This document shows, one piece after another, positions 11,492 to 22,430 of a stretch of 64,000 bases of DNA. The notes under the pieces are model-generated. The model worked only from the letters and a program-made list of their open reading frames with translations, ran no database searches and was not told the DNA's origin. The stretch is from Mycobacterium persicum (GTDB taxonomy: Bacteria; Actinomycetota; Actinomycetes; Mycobacteriales; Mycobacteriaceae), in contig NZ_MVIF01000016.1 in the NCBI RefSeq assembly GCF_002086675.1, positions 1 through 64,000 of the forward strand, given 5' to 3'. A program made the translations under genes and the position numbers. Each line of letters starts with the position of its first letter. The first letter of the stretch is position 1.

Positions 11492-12100
11492 CGCGAGCAC
11501 CCGGCGGCCGGTCAACGCGCGGCCGAGGGTCAGCTCGTCGGCGAACTCCAGGTCGCCGCCCATCGGCAGGCCCGATGCGATCCGGGTGACGGTCAGGCCG
11601 GGGATGTCGCGCAGCATCCGCACCAGGTAGGTGGCGGTGGCCTCACCCTCGGTATTGGGGTCGGTGGCGATGATCACCTCGGTGATGTCGACGTCGTCGA
11701 CCCGCTCACCGATGCGGCTCAGCAGCTCGCGGATCCGCAACTGCTCAGGGCCGATCCCGGACAGCGGATCAAGCGCACCACCTAAGACGTGGTAGCGGCC
11801 GCGGAATTCGCGGGTGCGCTCGACGGCTTGGATGTCCTTGGGCTCCTCGACGACGCATACCAGGGAACCGTCGCGGCGCGGATCCGCGCAGATGCGGCAA
11901 CGTTCGCCATCGGAGACGTTGCCGCACACGGCGCAGAACCGCACGCCGTCGCGCACCCGACCCAGTACGGCGGTCAGGCGGTCGATATCCGCTGGCTCGA
12001 CCGACAGCAGGTGAAACGCAATGCGCTGCGCACTCTTGGGTCCGATACCCGGCAACTTTCCCAGCTCGTCGATCAGATCCTGGACAGGTCCCTCGAACAT
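11489..12100 (-). CDS. recR: Recombination mediator RecR
   Basis: Acts with RecF/RecO in loading RecA at gaps. The 203-residue protein has the helix-hairpin-helix [18 protein letters not shown] (about residues 14-31), a four-cysteine zinc finger ([16 protein letters not shown]) and a TOPRIM domain with [13 protein letters not shown]. Length is typical. It is downstream of ybaB with 11 nt between them, the common ybaB-recR pair. Confidence 0.96.
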   Translation of the reverse strand: MFEGPVQDLIDELGKLPGIGPKSAQRIAFHLLSVEPADIDRLTAVLGRVRDGVRFCAVCGNVSDGERCRICADPRRDGSLVCVVEEPKDIQAVERTREFRGRYHVLGGALDPLSGIGPEQLRIRELLSRIGERVDDVDITEVIIATDPNTEGEATATYLVRMLRDIPGLTVTRIASGLPMGGDLEFADELTLGRALTGRRVLA

Positions 12101-12111
12101 GTCGGTGCCGG

Positions 12112-12534
12112 TCAGACCCCCGGCGCTCCCGGCATCCCCGGCCCACCAGGCATACCCGGCATCCCGGGCGCTCCCGGCATCCCCGGCCCACCAGGCATAC
12201 CCGGCCCGGGTGCACCGGGCGCACCGGGCGGACGCATCGCCCCGGCCAATGCCCCCAGCCGTTCCTGCGCCATCTTCGTCACTTGCTGTGATGCGTCGCG
12301 CATCGCACCGACGATCAGGTCCTGCAGGGTCTCGATGTCGTTGCGGTCGACGACCTTGGGATCGATCGTCACACCGATCACCTCGCCACTGCCTTTGACG
12401 TGAACCTGGACCAAGCCACCACCGGCTTGGCCGTGCACCTCAGAGTTGGCCAGTTGGTGCTGGGCTTCCAATAGCTTCTGCTGCATCTGCTGCGCCTGGG
12501 CCAGCAGTGCCGACATATCGCCTCCAGGTTGCAT
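12112..12534 (-). CDS. YbaB/EbfC nucleoid-associated protein with collagen-like tail
   Basis: DNA-binding protein of the YbaB/EbfC family (Rv3716c-like). Residues about 5-100 form the conserved core ([54 protein letters not shown]). The last ~40 residues are Gly-X-Y repeats ([20 protein letters not shown]), an extension absent from E. coli YbaB. It is encoded by a 45-bp tandem repeat and is likely to vary in length between strains. The start ATG is preceded by GAGGGG. It forms a unit with recR. Confidence 0.92.
   Translation of the reverse strand: MQPGGDMSALLAQAQQMQQKLLEAQHQLANSEVHGQAGGGLVQVHVKGSGEVIGVTIDPKVVDRNDIETLQDLIVGAMRDASQQVTKMAQERLGALAGAMRPPGAPGAPGPGMPGGPGMPGAPGMPGMPGGPGMPGAPGV
12122..12205. 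repeat. 45-bp tandem repeat coding the collagen-like tail
   Basis: A 45-bp unit (12122-12166) is followed by 39 identical bases of a second unit (12167-12205). It encodes Gly-Pro/Met-rich triplets at the C-terminus of the YbaB-family protein. Both copies are in frame. Confidence 0.85.
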
Positions 12535-12620
12535 GACAGTCCCCTCGCATCTTGGTCTCGAGTTGGTTTCGCCTGCGGTTGTCGGGCGATTCGAAACACC
12601 TAGCCTAGACCGCGCCACGT

Positions 12621-12626
12621 TAGCTT
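12621..12626 (+). promoter_or_regulatory. -10 hexamer for a leaderless amidase transcript
   Basis: TAGCTT lies exactly 6 nt before the GTG of the amidase gene. No Shine-Dalgarno sequence is present. This spacing puts the transcription start on the G of GTG. Confidence 0.5.
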
Positions 12627-12632
12627 TGCGCA

Positions 12633-13415
12633 GTGGACGTACCAGTAAGCCTGCGTGTCGGGATCGCCTTCCTACTCCAAAGGGTTGCCGGCGTGCTCGT
12701 CGCCGCCGCGGCACCGCTGATACCGATTGTCCCCACAGCCGCCGCCACCCCCGCCAGCATCGCCGGCATGGTGGTATTCATCGATCCCGGCCACAACGGG
12801 GCCAACGACTCGTCGATCGGGCGCCAGGTACCCACCGGTCGCGGCGGCACCAAGGACTGCCAAGCCAGCGGAACGTCGACCAACAGCGGCTATCCGGAAC
12901 ACACTTTCACCTGGGACACCGCGCTGCGGCTCCGGGCCGCGCTCAACGCGCTGGGGGTGCGCACCGCCATGTCGCGCGGCAACGACAACGCCCTGGGGCC
13001 ATGCGTCGACGAACGGGCCAACATGGCCAACGCCCTGCGCCCCAACGCGGTCGTCAGCCTGCACGCCGACGGCGGGCCGGCCACCGGCCGCGGCTTCCAC
13101 GTCAACTACTCCGCGCCGCCACTGAACGCGACCCAGGCCGGACCCTCGGTGCAGTTCGCCAAGGTGATGCGGGACCAGCTGCAGGCCTCGGGTATTCCAC
13201 CGGCCAACTACATCGGCCAGGACGGACTGTACGGACGTTCCGATCTGGCGGGCCTGAACCTGGCGCAGTATCCGTCGATCCTGGTCGAGCTGGGCAACAT
13301 GAAGAACCCCGCGGACTCGGCGCTGATCGAATCAGCCGAGGGCCGGCAGAAGTACGCCAACGCGCTGGTGCGCGGCATCGCAGGTTTCCTGGCCGCCCAG
13401 GGCCAGGCGCGTTAG
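12633..13415 (+). CDS. Zinc N-acetylmuramoyl-L-alanine amidase (Rv3717/Ami1-like)
   Basis: Secreted Amidase_3 enzyme that cuts the amide between MurNAc and L-Ala in peptidoglycan. The 260-residue protein has a signal peptide (to about residue 39), zinc ligands His54 (DPGHNG), Glu89 (YPEHTF) and His144 (SLHADGG), and the catalytic Glu219 (LVELGNMKN). These keep the spacing known for Rv3717. There is no separate cell-wall-binding domain, as in Rv3717. The gene is divergent from ybaB-recR. Confidence 0.93.
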   Translation: MDVPVSLRVGIAFLLQRVAGVLVAAAAPLIPIVPTAAATPASIAGMVVFIDPGHNGANDSSIGRQVPTGRGGTKDCQASGTSTNSGYPEHTFTWDTALRLRAALNALGVRTAMSRGNDNALGPCVDERANMANALRPNAVVSLHADGGPATGRGFHVNYSAPPLNATQAGPSVQFAKVMRDQLQASGIPPANYIGQDGLYGRSDLAGLNLAQYPSILVELGNMKNPADSALIESAEGRQKYANALVRGIAGFLAAQGQAR

Positions 13416-13849
13416 CCTTCCAGCTGCTTCTTCAGGTTGGCCAGCACTTCGCCCTGAATTCGCTTCAAGCCCAACGGCGCAAACGTCTTTTCGAAGAAAC
13501 CCTTGACGCCGCCGGCGCCGTTCCAGCTGGTCTTGACCGTGACGCTGCAGCCGGGACCCGCGGGAGCCACCGTCCAATTGGTGATCATGGACGAGTTCGC
13601 GTCCTTTTCGATCACCGTGTGGCCCGCGACGTCGACGTTGACTTGCACATTGCGCACGCGTGATTTGGTGGCCTGCAGCCGCCACTTGGCGACCGTGCCC
13701 TGCCCCTGCCCACCCTCGAGCACCTGATACTCGCTGTACTGCGGAGAGAGGATTTTCGGGCGGACATGGCGATAATCGGCCACCGCGTCAAGGGCGGCCG
13801 CGGGCTCGGCATTGATCAAGATCGTGCTGGCTGCGCTCACCTGTGCCAT
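13412..13849 (-). CDS. SRPBCC/START-like ligand-binding protein (Rv3718c-like)
   Basis: A 145-residue protein of the polyketide-cyclase/START superfamily: N-terminal beta strand STILINAEPAAALDAVADY, central strands and a long C-terminal helix (GFFEKTFAPLGLKRIQGEVLANL). These bind hydrophobic ligands in a deep cavity; substrate unknown. Its stop overlaps the convergent amidase stop by 4 nt. A three-codon longer start (MRLMAQ) exists, but MAQVSA has the better ribosome site (GGAGG upstream). Confidence 0.85.
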   Translation of the reverse strand: MAQVSAASTILINAEPAAALDAVADYRHVRPKILSPQYSEYQVLEGGQGQGTVAKWRLQATKSRVRNVQVNVDVAGHTVIEKDANSSMITNWTVAPAGPGCSVTVKTSWNGAGGVKGFFEKTFAPLGLKRIQGEVLANLKKQLEG

Positions 13850-13920
13850 CAGGCGCAACTCCTCCGTATCGAGCCCGCGCGCGGATGCAGGGGCTGTGGT
13901 CGGTGACTACGATATATGTG

Positions 13921-15297
13921 ATGCCCGCCCGTGAATCTGCGCTGTCCACCTACACCTCGGGCGTCCAGCGGTTGCTGGCGAGCTATCGATCCATCCCTGC
14001 AACCGCGACCGTCCGGTTAGCCAAGCCCACCTCAAACCTGTTCCGCGCCCGCACCAAACGCGATACCCCCGGCCTGGATACCTCCGGACTGACCGGCGTC
14101 ATCGGTGTGGATCCCGATGCCCGCACCGCCGACGTAGCCGGCATGTGCACGTATGCGGACCTGGTCGCGGCGACGTTGCGTTACGGCCTGTCGCCGCTGG
14201 TAGTTCCGCAACTGAAGACCATCACCCTCGGCGGGGCGGTCACCGGCCTGGGCATCGAGTCGGCATCGTTTCGCAATGGCCTGCCGCACGAGTCGGTGCT
14301 GGAAATGGACATTCTCACCGGCGCCGGCGAATTGCTCACCACGTCTCCCGACCAGCACGCCGACCTGTACCGCGCATTTCCCAATTCCTATGGAACACTG
14401 GGCTATTCGACCCGGCTGCGAATCGAGCTGGAGCCCGTGAAACCCTTTGTGGCGTTGCGGCACATTCGATTCCACTCATTGGCCGAGATGATCGCGGCGA
14501 TGGAACGCATTGTCGACACCCAAGGACTCGACGGGCTCCCGGTGGATTACCTCGACGGAGTCGTCTTCGGCGCCGACGAGAGCTACCTGTGCGTGGGCGT
14601 GCGAACGACGACTCCGGGCCCAGTCAGCGACTACACCGGAAAAGACATCTACTACCGGTCCATCCGGCATGGGACCGGAGTCAAAGAAGACCGGTTGACC
14701 ATCCACGACTACTTCTGGCGCTGGGACACCGACTGGTTCTGGTGTTCACGCGCCTTCGGCGCGCAGAACCCGCGGCTGCGGCGCTGGTGGCCGCGCCGCT
14801 ACCGGCGCAGCAGCGTCTATTGGAAGCTGATGGCGGTCGATCAGCGCTTCGGAATCGCCGACCGGATCGAGAAACGCAACGGACGTCCGGCGCGCGAACG
14901 GGTCGTGCAGGACGTCGAGGTGCCCATCGGGCGCACCGGCGAATTCCTGGAATGGTTCTTAGGCAATGTGCCGATCACACCCATCTGGGTGTGCCCACTG
15001 CGGCTGCGCAACCCCAGCGGGTGGCCGCTGTACCCGATCCAGCCGGATCGCACCTACGTCAATATCGGGTTCTGGTCGTCGGTGCCGGTAGGCGCCGCCG
15101 AGGGCGTGACGAACCGGGCGATCGAGGCGAAGGTGAGCGAACTCGACGGCCACAAGTCGCTCTACTCCGACAGCTACTACACCCGCGAGGAGTTTGACCA
15201 GCTCTACGGCGGGGAGTCTTACAACACCGTGAAAAAGATCTACGACCCGGACTCGCGTCTACTCGACCTCTACGCAAAGGCGGTGCAACGACGATGA
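13921..15297 (+). CDS. FAD-binding oxidoreductase (Rv3719-like)
   Basis: The 458-residue protein has an N-terminal FAD-binding PCMH-type domain (about residues 45-180; GVIGVDPDARTADVAGMCTYADLV, LKTITLGGAVTGLGIES) and a C-terminal substrate domain resembling the Dwarf1/DHCR24-like group. It overlaps the methyltransferase gene by 4 nt (ATGA). A methyltransferase with an FAD-dependent reductase is the arrangement known for 10-methyl fatty acid (tuberculostearate-type) synthesis, so a role in reducing a methylene-acyl intermediate is a reasonable inference. TACGAT at 13908-13913 lies 7 nt before the ATG. Confidence 0.85.
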   Translation: MPARESALSTYTSGVQRLLASYRSIPATATVRLAKPTSNLFRARTKRDTPGLDTSGLTGVIGVDPDARTADVAGMCTYADLVAATLRYGLSPLVVPQLKTITLGGAVTGLGIESASFRNGLPHESVLEMDILTGAGELLTTSPDQHADLYRAFPNSYGTLGYSTRLRIELEPVKPFVALRHIRFHSLAEMIAAMERIVDTQGLDGLPVDYLDGVVFGADESYLCVGVRTTTPGPVSDYTGKDIYYRSIRHGTGVKEDRLTIHDYFWRWDTDWFWCSRAFGAQNPRLRRWWPRRYRRSSVYWKLMAVDQRFGIADRIEKRNGRPARERVVQDVEVPIGRTGEFLEWFLGNVPITPIWVCPLRLRNPSGWPLYPIQPDRTYVNIGFWSSVPVGAAEGVTNRAIEAKVSELDGHKSLYSDSYYTREEFDQLYGGESYNTVKKIYDPDSRLLDLYAKAVQRR

Positions 15298-16607
15298 CAA
15301 CGATCAAGGAGGCCAGCCGTCCCATAGCCGGGGGCAAGCTGACCATGGCCGAAATCCTGGCGATCTTCACCGCTCCTGGACAGCAGCCGCTGAAGTTCGC
15401 AGCCTATGACGGCAGCACTGCCGGGCGTGCCGACGCGGCGCTGGGTCTGGAACTCACGTCTCCGCGCGGCATCACCTACCTGGCGACGGCCCCGGGTGAA
15501 CTGGGTCTGGCCCGCGCCTACGTGTCGGGTGACCTGCAGACCCGCGGCGTCCATCCCGGCGACCCGTATCAGCTGCTCAAGGCCCTGACCGACCGAGTGC
15601 ACTTCAAACGCCCGTCGCCGCGGGTGCTGGCCAACGTCGTGCGCTCGATCGGTGTCGAAAACCTGCTGCCGGTCGCGCCGCCGCCGCAGGAGGCGCCGCC
15701 CCGGTGGCGCCGGCTGGCCGAGGGTCTGCTGCACAGCAAGTCCCGTGACGCCGAAGCCATCCGCCACCACTACGACGTCTCCAACACCTTCTACGAATGG
15801 GTGCTCGGCCCGTCGATGACCTACACCTGCGCGGTCTACCCGCACGCCGACGCGACGCTGGAAGAGGCCCAGGAGAACAAATACCGGCTGATCTTCGAGA
15901 AGCTGCGGCTACAACCCGGCGACCGGCTGCTCGACGTCGGTTGCGGCTGGGGCGGCATGGTGCGTTACGCAGCGCGACGAGGGGTCCATGTGTTGGGTGC
16001 CACGCTGTCGGCCGAGCAGGCCAAGTGGGCGCAACAGGCGATCGAAGACGACGGCTTGACCGACCTTGCCGAAGTGCGGCACTGCGACTATCGCGACGTG
16101 GCCGAGACGGGATTCGACGCCGTCTCGTCGATCGGACTGACCGAGCACATCGGCGTCCGGAACTATCCCGCCTACTTCGGCTTCCTCAAGTCGAAGTTGT
16201 GCACCGGCGGCCTGCTGCTCAACCACTGCATCACCCGCCACGACAACAAGTCGGCCCCATTCGCGGGCGGGTTCACCGACCGCTACGTCTTCCCCGACGG
16301 AGAGCTGGCGGGCTCGGGACGCATCATCACCGACATCCAAAACGCCGGTTTCGAGGTGCTGCACGAGGAGAACTTCCGGCATCACTACGCGATGACGCTG
16401 CGTGACTGGTGCCGCAACCTCGTCGACCACTGGGAGGAGGCCGTCGCCGAGGTCGGGCTGCCCACCGCCAAAGTGTGGGGTCTGTACATGGCTGCATCGC
16501 GAGTGGCGTTCGAACACAACAACATTCAGTTGCATCACGTGCTGGCCGCCAATGTGGACCCGTGGGGCGAGGATGACCTGCCGCTGCGGCCCTGGTGGAC
16601 GCCTTAG
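15294..16607 (+). CDS. SAM-dependent cyclopropane/methyl-branched fatty acid synthase (Rv3720-like)
   Basis: The 437-residue protein has an N-terminal extension (about 1-150) and a C-terminal CFA-synthase methyltransferase: RHHYDVSNTFYEWVLGPSMTYTCAVYPH (substrate loop), SAM motif LLDVGCGWGGMV, and IGLTEHIGVRNY. The YTCA cysteine is at the position of the bicarbonate-site residues of the family. It modifies unsaturated acyl chains of phospholipids with SAM. The overlap with the FAD oxidoreductase suggests that the two act in sequence. Confidence 0.9.
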   Translation: MTTIKEASRPIAGGKLTMAEILAIFTAPGQQPLKFAAYDGSTAGRADAALGLELTSPRGITYLATAPGELGLARAYVSGDLQTRGVHPGDPYQLLKALTDRVHFKRPSPRVLANVVRSIGVENLLPVAPPPQEAPPRWRRLAEGLLHSKSRDAEAIRHHYDVSNTFYEWVLGPSMTYTCAVYPHADATLEEAQENKYRLIFEKLRLQPGDRLLDVGCGWGGMVRYAARRGVHVLGATLSAEQAKWAQQAIEDDGLTDLAEVRHCDYRDVAETGFDAVSSIGLTEHIGVRNYPAYFGFLKSKLCTGGLLLNHCITRHDNKSAPFAGGFTDRYVFPDGELAGSGRIITDIQNAGFEVLHEENFRHHYAMTLRDWCRNLVDHWEEAVAEVGLPTAKVWGLYMAASRVAFEHNNIQLHHVLAANVDPWGEDDLPLRPWWTP

Positions 16608-16612
16608 ATTTC

Positions 16613-18427
16613 CTAGTCGATGGGCCGGGCGCCCAGTTCGTTACGCAGCAGCTCGAGTGCCACCTCTTCGGGGTCGCGGCGCGGCTCGGAGGGGTTGTTG
16701 CGGCCGGCTTCGGCGAGCATGCTTTCCTCTTCGTCTTCCCTGGGCGGAGCGGAATCGGTTTCTGGCACAACCTCTTCCGCTCTCGCGGGCGCCGAGGCTG
16801 CGACGGGCTCGGGTCCGCCCACCTCGCAGCGCACCCGCCAGGCGACCCCCAATGCGTCTTTGAGCGCCTCGGCGATGACGTCTGCATTGCGCTGTTCGGA
16901 CAAGCGCCGCGCCAGCGGCGCCGAATCGTGGGTCAGCACCAGGGTGTTGCCCTCCAGGGCGCGAACGGTGGCCCCCGCCAGCATCACCTCGGTGGTGCGG
17001 CTGCGCTGGCGCACCTTGTCGCGCACCGTCGGCCACATGGTACGAACGGCGGCCGCGTTGAGTTCGCTGGACGCCTTCTCCGGTTCGGGAGTCGATTCGG
17101 GAGCCGGCTGCGGCGGTGTGGGACGGGGCGGGGCCGCGGTGTCCGGCGGTCGCGCGGGCGGTGTCGGACGACTCCGCGCCGCGGCATCCGCCGGCCGCGC
17201 GGGCGGTGTCGGACGACTCGGCGCCGCAGTGTCCGGTGTCGCTGCAGCGGCCGGGATCGACATGGCCAATCGGGTTTCGATCCGCTCGACACGTTGCAGC
17301 AACGCCGATTCGGCGTCACTGGCCGACGGCAGGAGCAGCCGCGCGCAAATCACTTCCAGGAGCAAGCGCGGCGCAGTCGCGCCGCGCATCTCGCCCAGGC
17401 CGGCCTGAACCACCTCGGCATACCGGGTCAGGGTCGCCGGCCCGATGTGCGCCGCCTGATCCCGCATCCGGTCCAGCACGTCCTCCGGCGCATCCACCAC
17501 GCCACGAGACACGGCATCCGGAACCGCTTGCAGGACAAGCAGATCCCGGAATCGTTCCAGCAGATCGGTGGCGAAACGGCGAGGGTCGTGCCCGGCGTCG
17601 ATCACCGATTCGACCGCCCCGAACAACGCCGCCGCATCGCCCGCGGCCAGTGCGTCGACCGCGTCGTCGATCAGGGCCACATCGGTGGCCCCCAGCAGCC
17701 CCAGTGCCCGCTGGTAGGTCACCCGGATGCCGTCGTCGCCGTGGTCGGAGCCGGCCACCAACTGGTCCAGCACCGACAGCGTGTCGCGCGGAGACCCGCC
17801 GCCGGCACGGATCACCAACGGGTACACCGCGTCGTCGACGACGACGCCCTCCTGCTCGCAGATTCGCCCGATGAGCCCTCTCATGGTGCGCGGCGGCAGC
17901 AGCCGGAACGGGTAGTGGTGAGTGCGTGACCGAATCGTGGGCAGCACCTTTTCCGGTTCGGTGGTCGCGAAGATGAAGATCAGGTGCTCGGGCGGCTCTT
18001 CGACGATCTTGAGCAGCGCGTTGAAACCGGCGGTGGTCACCATGTGCGCCTCGTCGACGATGAACACCCGGTACCGCGATTGAGCCGGCGCGTAGAACGC
18101 GCGATCCCGCAGCTCGCGGGTGTCGTCCACGCCGCCGTGACTGGCGGCGTCGAGTTCGACCACGTCGATGCTACCGGGCGCGTTGGGCGCCAGCGCCACG
18201 CAGGAATCACAGACGCCGCACGGCGTGGCCGTCGGGCCAAGGGCACAGTTCAAGGAGCGCGCCAGGATGCGCGCCGACGACGTCTTCCCGCAGCCGCGCG
18301 GCCCTGAAAACAGGTACGCGTGGTTGATCCGGCCGGCTTCCAGGGCGACCGACAGCGGCTCGGTGACGTGCTCCTGCCCCACCACCTCGGCGAAGGTTGC
18401 CGGTCGATACTTGCGGTAGAGAGCCAC
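16613..18427 (-). CDS. dnaX: DNA polymerase III subunits gamma/tau
   Basis: Clamp-loader ATPase and replisome organiser. The 604-residue protein (GTG start) has Walker A GPRGCGKTSSARI (about residues 43-55), the zinc module CALGPTATPCGVCDSC, Walker B VFIVDEAHM and the sensor FATTEPEKVLPTIRSR. A Pro/Ala/Arg-rich linker (about 395-445) carries a repeated SRPTPPARP motif. The C-terminal tau region begins about residue 455. The upstream TAGCCT lies 7 nt before the GTG. No programmed frameshift slippery site was looked for exhaustively. Confidence 0.96.
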   Translation of the reverse strand: MALYRKYRPATFAEVVGQEHVTEPLSVALEAGRINHAYLFSGPRGCGKTSSARILARSLNCALGPTATPCGVCDSCVALAPNAPGSIDVVELDAASHGGVDDTRELRDRAFYAPAQSRYRVFIVDEAHMVTTAGFNALLKIVEEPPEHLIFIFATTEPEKVLPTIRSRTHHYPFRLLPPRTMRGLIGRICEQEGVVVDDAVYPLVIRAGGGSPRDTLSVLDQLVAGSDHGDDGIRVTYQRALGLLGATDVALIDDAVDALAAGDAAALFGAVESVIDAGHDPRRFATDLLERFRDLLVLQAVPDAVSRGVVDAPEDVLDRMRDQAAHIGPATLTRYAEVVQAGLGEMRGATAPRLLLEVICARLLLPSASDAESALLQRVERIETRLAMSIPAAAATPDTAAPSRPTPPARPADAAARSRPTPPARPPDTAAPPRPTPPQPAPESTPEPEKASSELNAAAVRTMWPTVRDKVRQRSRTTEVMLAGATVRALEGNTLVLTHDSAPLARRLSEQRNADVIAEALKDALGVAWRVRCEVGGPEPVAASAPARAEEVVPETDSAPPREDEEESMLAEAGRNNPSEPRRDPEEVALELLRNELGARPID

Positions 18428-18471
18428 GGTCAGCAGGCTACTCAGCTTGGGTGACTAGCGCCCGGCTGGGC

Positions 18472-18572
18472 ATCCAGTGTGCTCTCACGGCGTCGAGGGT
18501 GCACACCGGGCGGGATTTCCGCGATTTCTGCCGCCTTGGACGCACAGCGAAAGCCCTGAGCGCACAGTCGAT
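18472..18572. repeat. ~100-bp palindromic intergenic repeat, copy 2
   Basis: Ends match as a 20-bp inverted repeat at 16 positions. The core CCGGGCGGGATTTCCGCGATTT is shared with the copy at 4159-4258. It fills the space between dnaX and the aspartate aminotransferase gene and touches the latter's stop codon. Confidence 0.75.
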
Positions 18573-20000
<1,428 letters not shown>

Positions 20001-20078
20001 TCAAGTCTAGTACCCCGGCTGACGCGCTCGACGACGGCCGCAAGACACCTGGCCCCGTCCAGCGGCTACCATATCGGC

Positions 20079-20167
20079 GGAGGATTCGCCTAGTGGCCTA
20101 TGGCGCTCGCCTGGAACGCGGGTTGGGTTAATAGCCCTCGCGGGTTCAAATCCCGCATCCTCCGCCA
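20079..20167 (+). tRNA. tRNA-Ser (anticodon GGA)
   Basis: Acceptor stem GGAGGAT pairs with ATCCTCC, followed by the encoded GCCA end. The anticodon arm is CTCGC-CTGGAAC-GCGGG with anticodon GGA, reading UCC/UCU. A long variable arm and the T-arm CGGGTTCAAATCCCG are present. Length 89 nt, normal for tRNA-Ser. Confidence 0.97.
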
Positions 20168-20257
20168 TAAGTCCGCAGCGCGGACACACACGGTGTGGGC
20201 CGGCCAGCTTGTGGGGCAACGTTAAGCTGACCAGTGCCAACCAGTATGAGGAGGCAT

Positions 20258-21079
20258 ATGCGCCGCAAGTGGGCCGTCGTTTGGCACGCGTCGTTTTCGA
20301 TCGCCGCCGGCCTCCTCTACTTCTATTTCGTATTGCCCCGCTGGTACGAGCTGATGGGCGAGACCTCGCACGCGTTGGGAACGACGCTGCGGATCGTGGC
20401 CGGCGCGCTGATCGGCCTGGCCGCTCTGCCGGTGGTGTTCACCCTGTTGCGCACCCGCAAGCCAGAACTCGGCACCCCGCAGCTCGCGCTGTCGATAAGA
20501 ACCTGGTCGATCGTGGCGCATGTGCTGGCGGGCGCGTTGATCATCGGCACCGCGATCAGCGAGATCTGGCTCAGTCTGGACTCCGCGGGACAGTGGTTGT
20601 TCGCGATCTATGGGGCCGCCGCCGCCATCGGGTTGCTCGGGTTCTTCGCGTTCTACCTGTCGTTTGTCGCGGAATTGCCGCCGCCGCCACCCAAACCGCT
20701 CAAGCCGAAAGCGACCAAGGAGCGGCGCAGTCGCCGCAAGAAGCCAGGCGACTCCGACGAGGCTGAGACCGAAGAGGCCCAGACCAAAGAAGCCGAGGAA
20801 GAAGAGGCCCCGGCCGCTGAAACGACCGAAGCCGAAACCCAGGCAACCGAAGAGGCGCCGGCCGAGCCGGAGACCCCGGAATCTACGGCTGAGGCCGAGC
20901 CGGAAGTGACGGCCGAGGTAGCAGCCGAGACCGAAGCCGCCGAGGAGCCCGAAGCGGCCGAGGAGCCCGAAGCGGCCGAGGAGCCGCGGAGTGCGATACG
21001 CAACCGCCGCCCGACCGGCAAGACGTCCCACCGTCGCCGGCGCACCCGCACCCGCGGCGGGGTCACGGTCGAGGATTAG
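20258..21079 (+). CDS. lucA: LucA-like membrane protein (Rv3723)
   Basis: Integral membrane protein; in M. tuberculosis LucA stabilises Mce1 and Mce4 to coordinate fatty acid and cholesterol uptake. The 273-residue protein has four hydrophobic helices in residues 5-145 (SIAAGLLYFYFVLPRW; LRIVAGALIGLAALPVVF; IVAHVLAGALIIGTAI; FAIYGAAAAIGLLGFFAFYL). A long acidic Glu/Ala/Pro-rich cytoplasmic tail follows, with tandem AAEEPE units near 20940-20985 and a basic end. The start was chosen for the AGGAGG at 20248-20253; two upstream in-frame starts lack such a site. Confidence 0.9.
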   Translation: MRRKWAVVWHASFSIAAGLLYFYFVLPRWYELMGETSHALGTTLRIVAGALIGLAALPVVFTLLRTRKPELGTPQLALSIRTWSIVAHVLAGALIIGTAISEIWLSLDSAGQWLFAIYGAAAAIGLLGFFAFYLSFVAELPPPPPKPLKPKATKERRSRRKKPGDSDEAETEEAQTKEAEEEEAPAAETTEAETQATEEAPAEPETPESTAEAEPEVTAEVAAETEAAEEPEAAEEPEAAEEPRSAIRNRRPTGKTSHRRRRTRTRGGVTVED

Positions 21080-21080
21080 C

Positions 21081-21809
21081 TCAGCGCCGGCGAAGACGCT
21101 CCAGGTAGTCGGCGATCCCCTGCCGGGTCTGCTCGGCACCCCAGCGCCGGCGGACGCCGTCGTCGATGTCGCCGGATTCGCGCATTCGTACCACCGTGGG
21201 TGCCCGCAGCTGGATCTTGGTGTGCCGGTATGCCTCGGCCGGAATGTCACCAAGGCTCGCTGCCTCCGCGACGGCCGCTTCGAGGAGGTCCTCGTCGACG
21301 ACGGTGTGCGCAAGTCCCCGCGCGACGGCCTCGGTCCCGCGGAACGTGCCGCCGCCCAGCAGCACCTCCTCGGCGCGGTCGCCGCACGCATAGCGCATCA
21401 CCTCCAGCGCGGCGACCGGGAAGGGCACTCCGACCCGTACCTCTGATGCGCCGATCTGGGCATCGGGGCTGATCAATCGCCGATCGCAGGCGCAGGCCAG
21501 CACACACCCGCCCGCGATGGCCGCACCGTTGATTGCGGCCACCGTCGGCCCGGGATAGCTGAACATCGCCTCGAACGCGCCGGACAGCGCCGGGATCAGC
21601 CGATCGGTATAGGCCGCACCGCCGTCCAGCACGCGATTGAGGTCCACACCGGCGCAGAACACCCGCCCGGCGCCGGTGATCACCAGCGGGCCCTGCAGCT
21701 GGTGCAGAACGTCGGTCAGCTCACCGAGCAGCTCGACGTCGAGGGCGTTCACCCGCCCCGATGAGAGCGTCACCACTTGCGCCGTTTCCCGAGTCTGGAT
21801 GTCGATCAC
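21081..21809 (-). CDS. Enoyl-CoA hydratase/isomerase (crotonase) family protein
   Basis: A 242-residue crotonase-fold protein. It has the oxyanion-hole segments GRVFCAGVDLNRVL (about 48-61) and AINGAAIAGGCVLACACD (about 93-110), and the trimerisation helices. The usual catalytic Glu positions of true hydratases are not clearly conserved, so isomerase or other acyl-CoA chemistry is possible. It converges on lucA, with the two stops separated by one base. Confidence 0.85.
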   Translation of the reverse strand: MIDIQTRETAQVVTLSSGRVNALDVELLGELTDVLHQLQGPLVITGAGRVFCAGVDLNRVLDGGAAYTDRLIPALSGAFEAMFSYPGPTVAAINGAAIAGGCVLACACDRRLISPDAQIGASEVRVGVPFPVAALEVMRYACGDRAEEVLLGGGTFRGTEAVARGLAHTVVDEDLLEAAVAEAASLGDIPAEAYRHTKIQLRAPTVVRMRESGDIDDGVRRRWGAEQTRQGIADYLERLRRR

Positions 21810-21945
21810 ACTGACACTCCATCACCACGACCGAACAGCGGCGCTTGCGGGTCGCTCGAATACTTGGGATCGGTAGCGACCGAGCGGATTTGTACTTGCT
21901 GCCATGACGCCGCCATCGGGGCGGCGCACAACGGAAGGAAATCCG

Positions 21946-22419
21946 ATGAAGCGTGTTATCGCGGTGGCGATTGGAACCATCGGCGGCGCTGCGGTACTGG
22001 TGGGCTGCTCCAGCGGCGGTCACACGGCCAGCCCGGCATCGAGCGTCTCCACCGGCGGTGGCGGCACTCAGGTCCAGGTCGGCGGCACCGATCTTCCCGG
22101 ACTGAACCCGTCCTCGGTGACCTGCGTCAAGCAGGGCGGCAAGATCAACATCGGCAGCGGCTCCACCGGTGGTCAGCAACAGGCGCTGGCGGTGGTGATG
22201 ACCGACGAGGCGACACCGCGGGTCGAGTCGCTGGCGCTGGTCGTCGACGGCAACGCCCTGTCCGTCGCGGACAACATGGGCGCCAAGGTGGGCTCGGCCA
22301 AGGTCGCGGTGGACGGCAAGACCTACACCATCACCGGCCAGGCGCAGGGAGCCGACTTAAAGAACCCGATGGCCGGAATGATCACCAAGGACTTCAACAT
22401 CAAGGTGACGTGCGGCTAG
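21946..22419 (+). CDS. LpqH-like (19-kDa family) lipoprotein
   Basis: A 157-residue lipoprotein with signal peptide and lipobox VLVGC (lipidated Cys21), a Ser/Gly/Thr-rich linker and the Myco_19_kDa domain. Recognisable elements shared with LpqH are a conserved cysteine pair (SVTCVK and VTCG at the end), the ITGQAQGADLKNPM segment and the FNIKVTC terminus. It is surface-exposed and membrane-anchored, and members of the family are TLR2 agonists. The start MKRVIAV is preceded by GGAAGGAAA; an ATG 14 codons upstream would disrupt the signal peptide. Confidence 0.9.
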   Translation: MKRVIAVAIGTIGGAAVLVGCSSGGHTASPASSVSTGGGGTQVQVGGTDLPGLNPSSVTCVKQGGKINIGSGSTGGQQQALAVVMTDEATPRVESLALVVDGNALSVADNMGAKVGSAKVAVDGKTYTITGQAQGADLKNPMAGMITKDFNIKVTCG

Positions 22420-22430
22420 CGCGGCAGATC

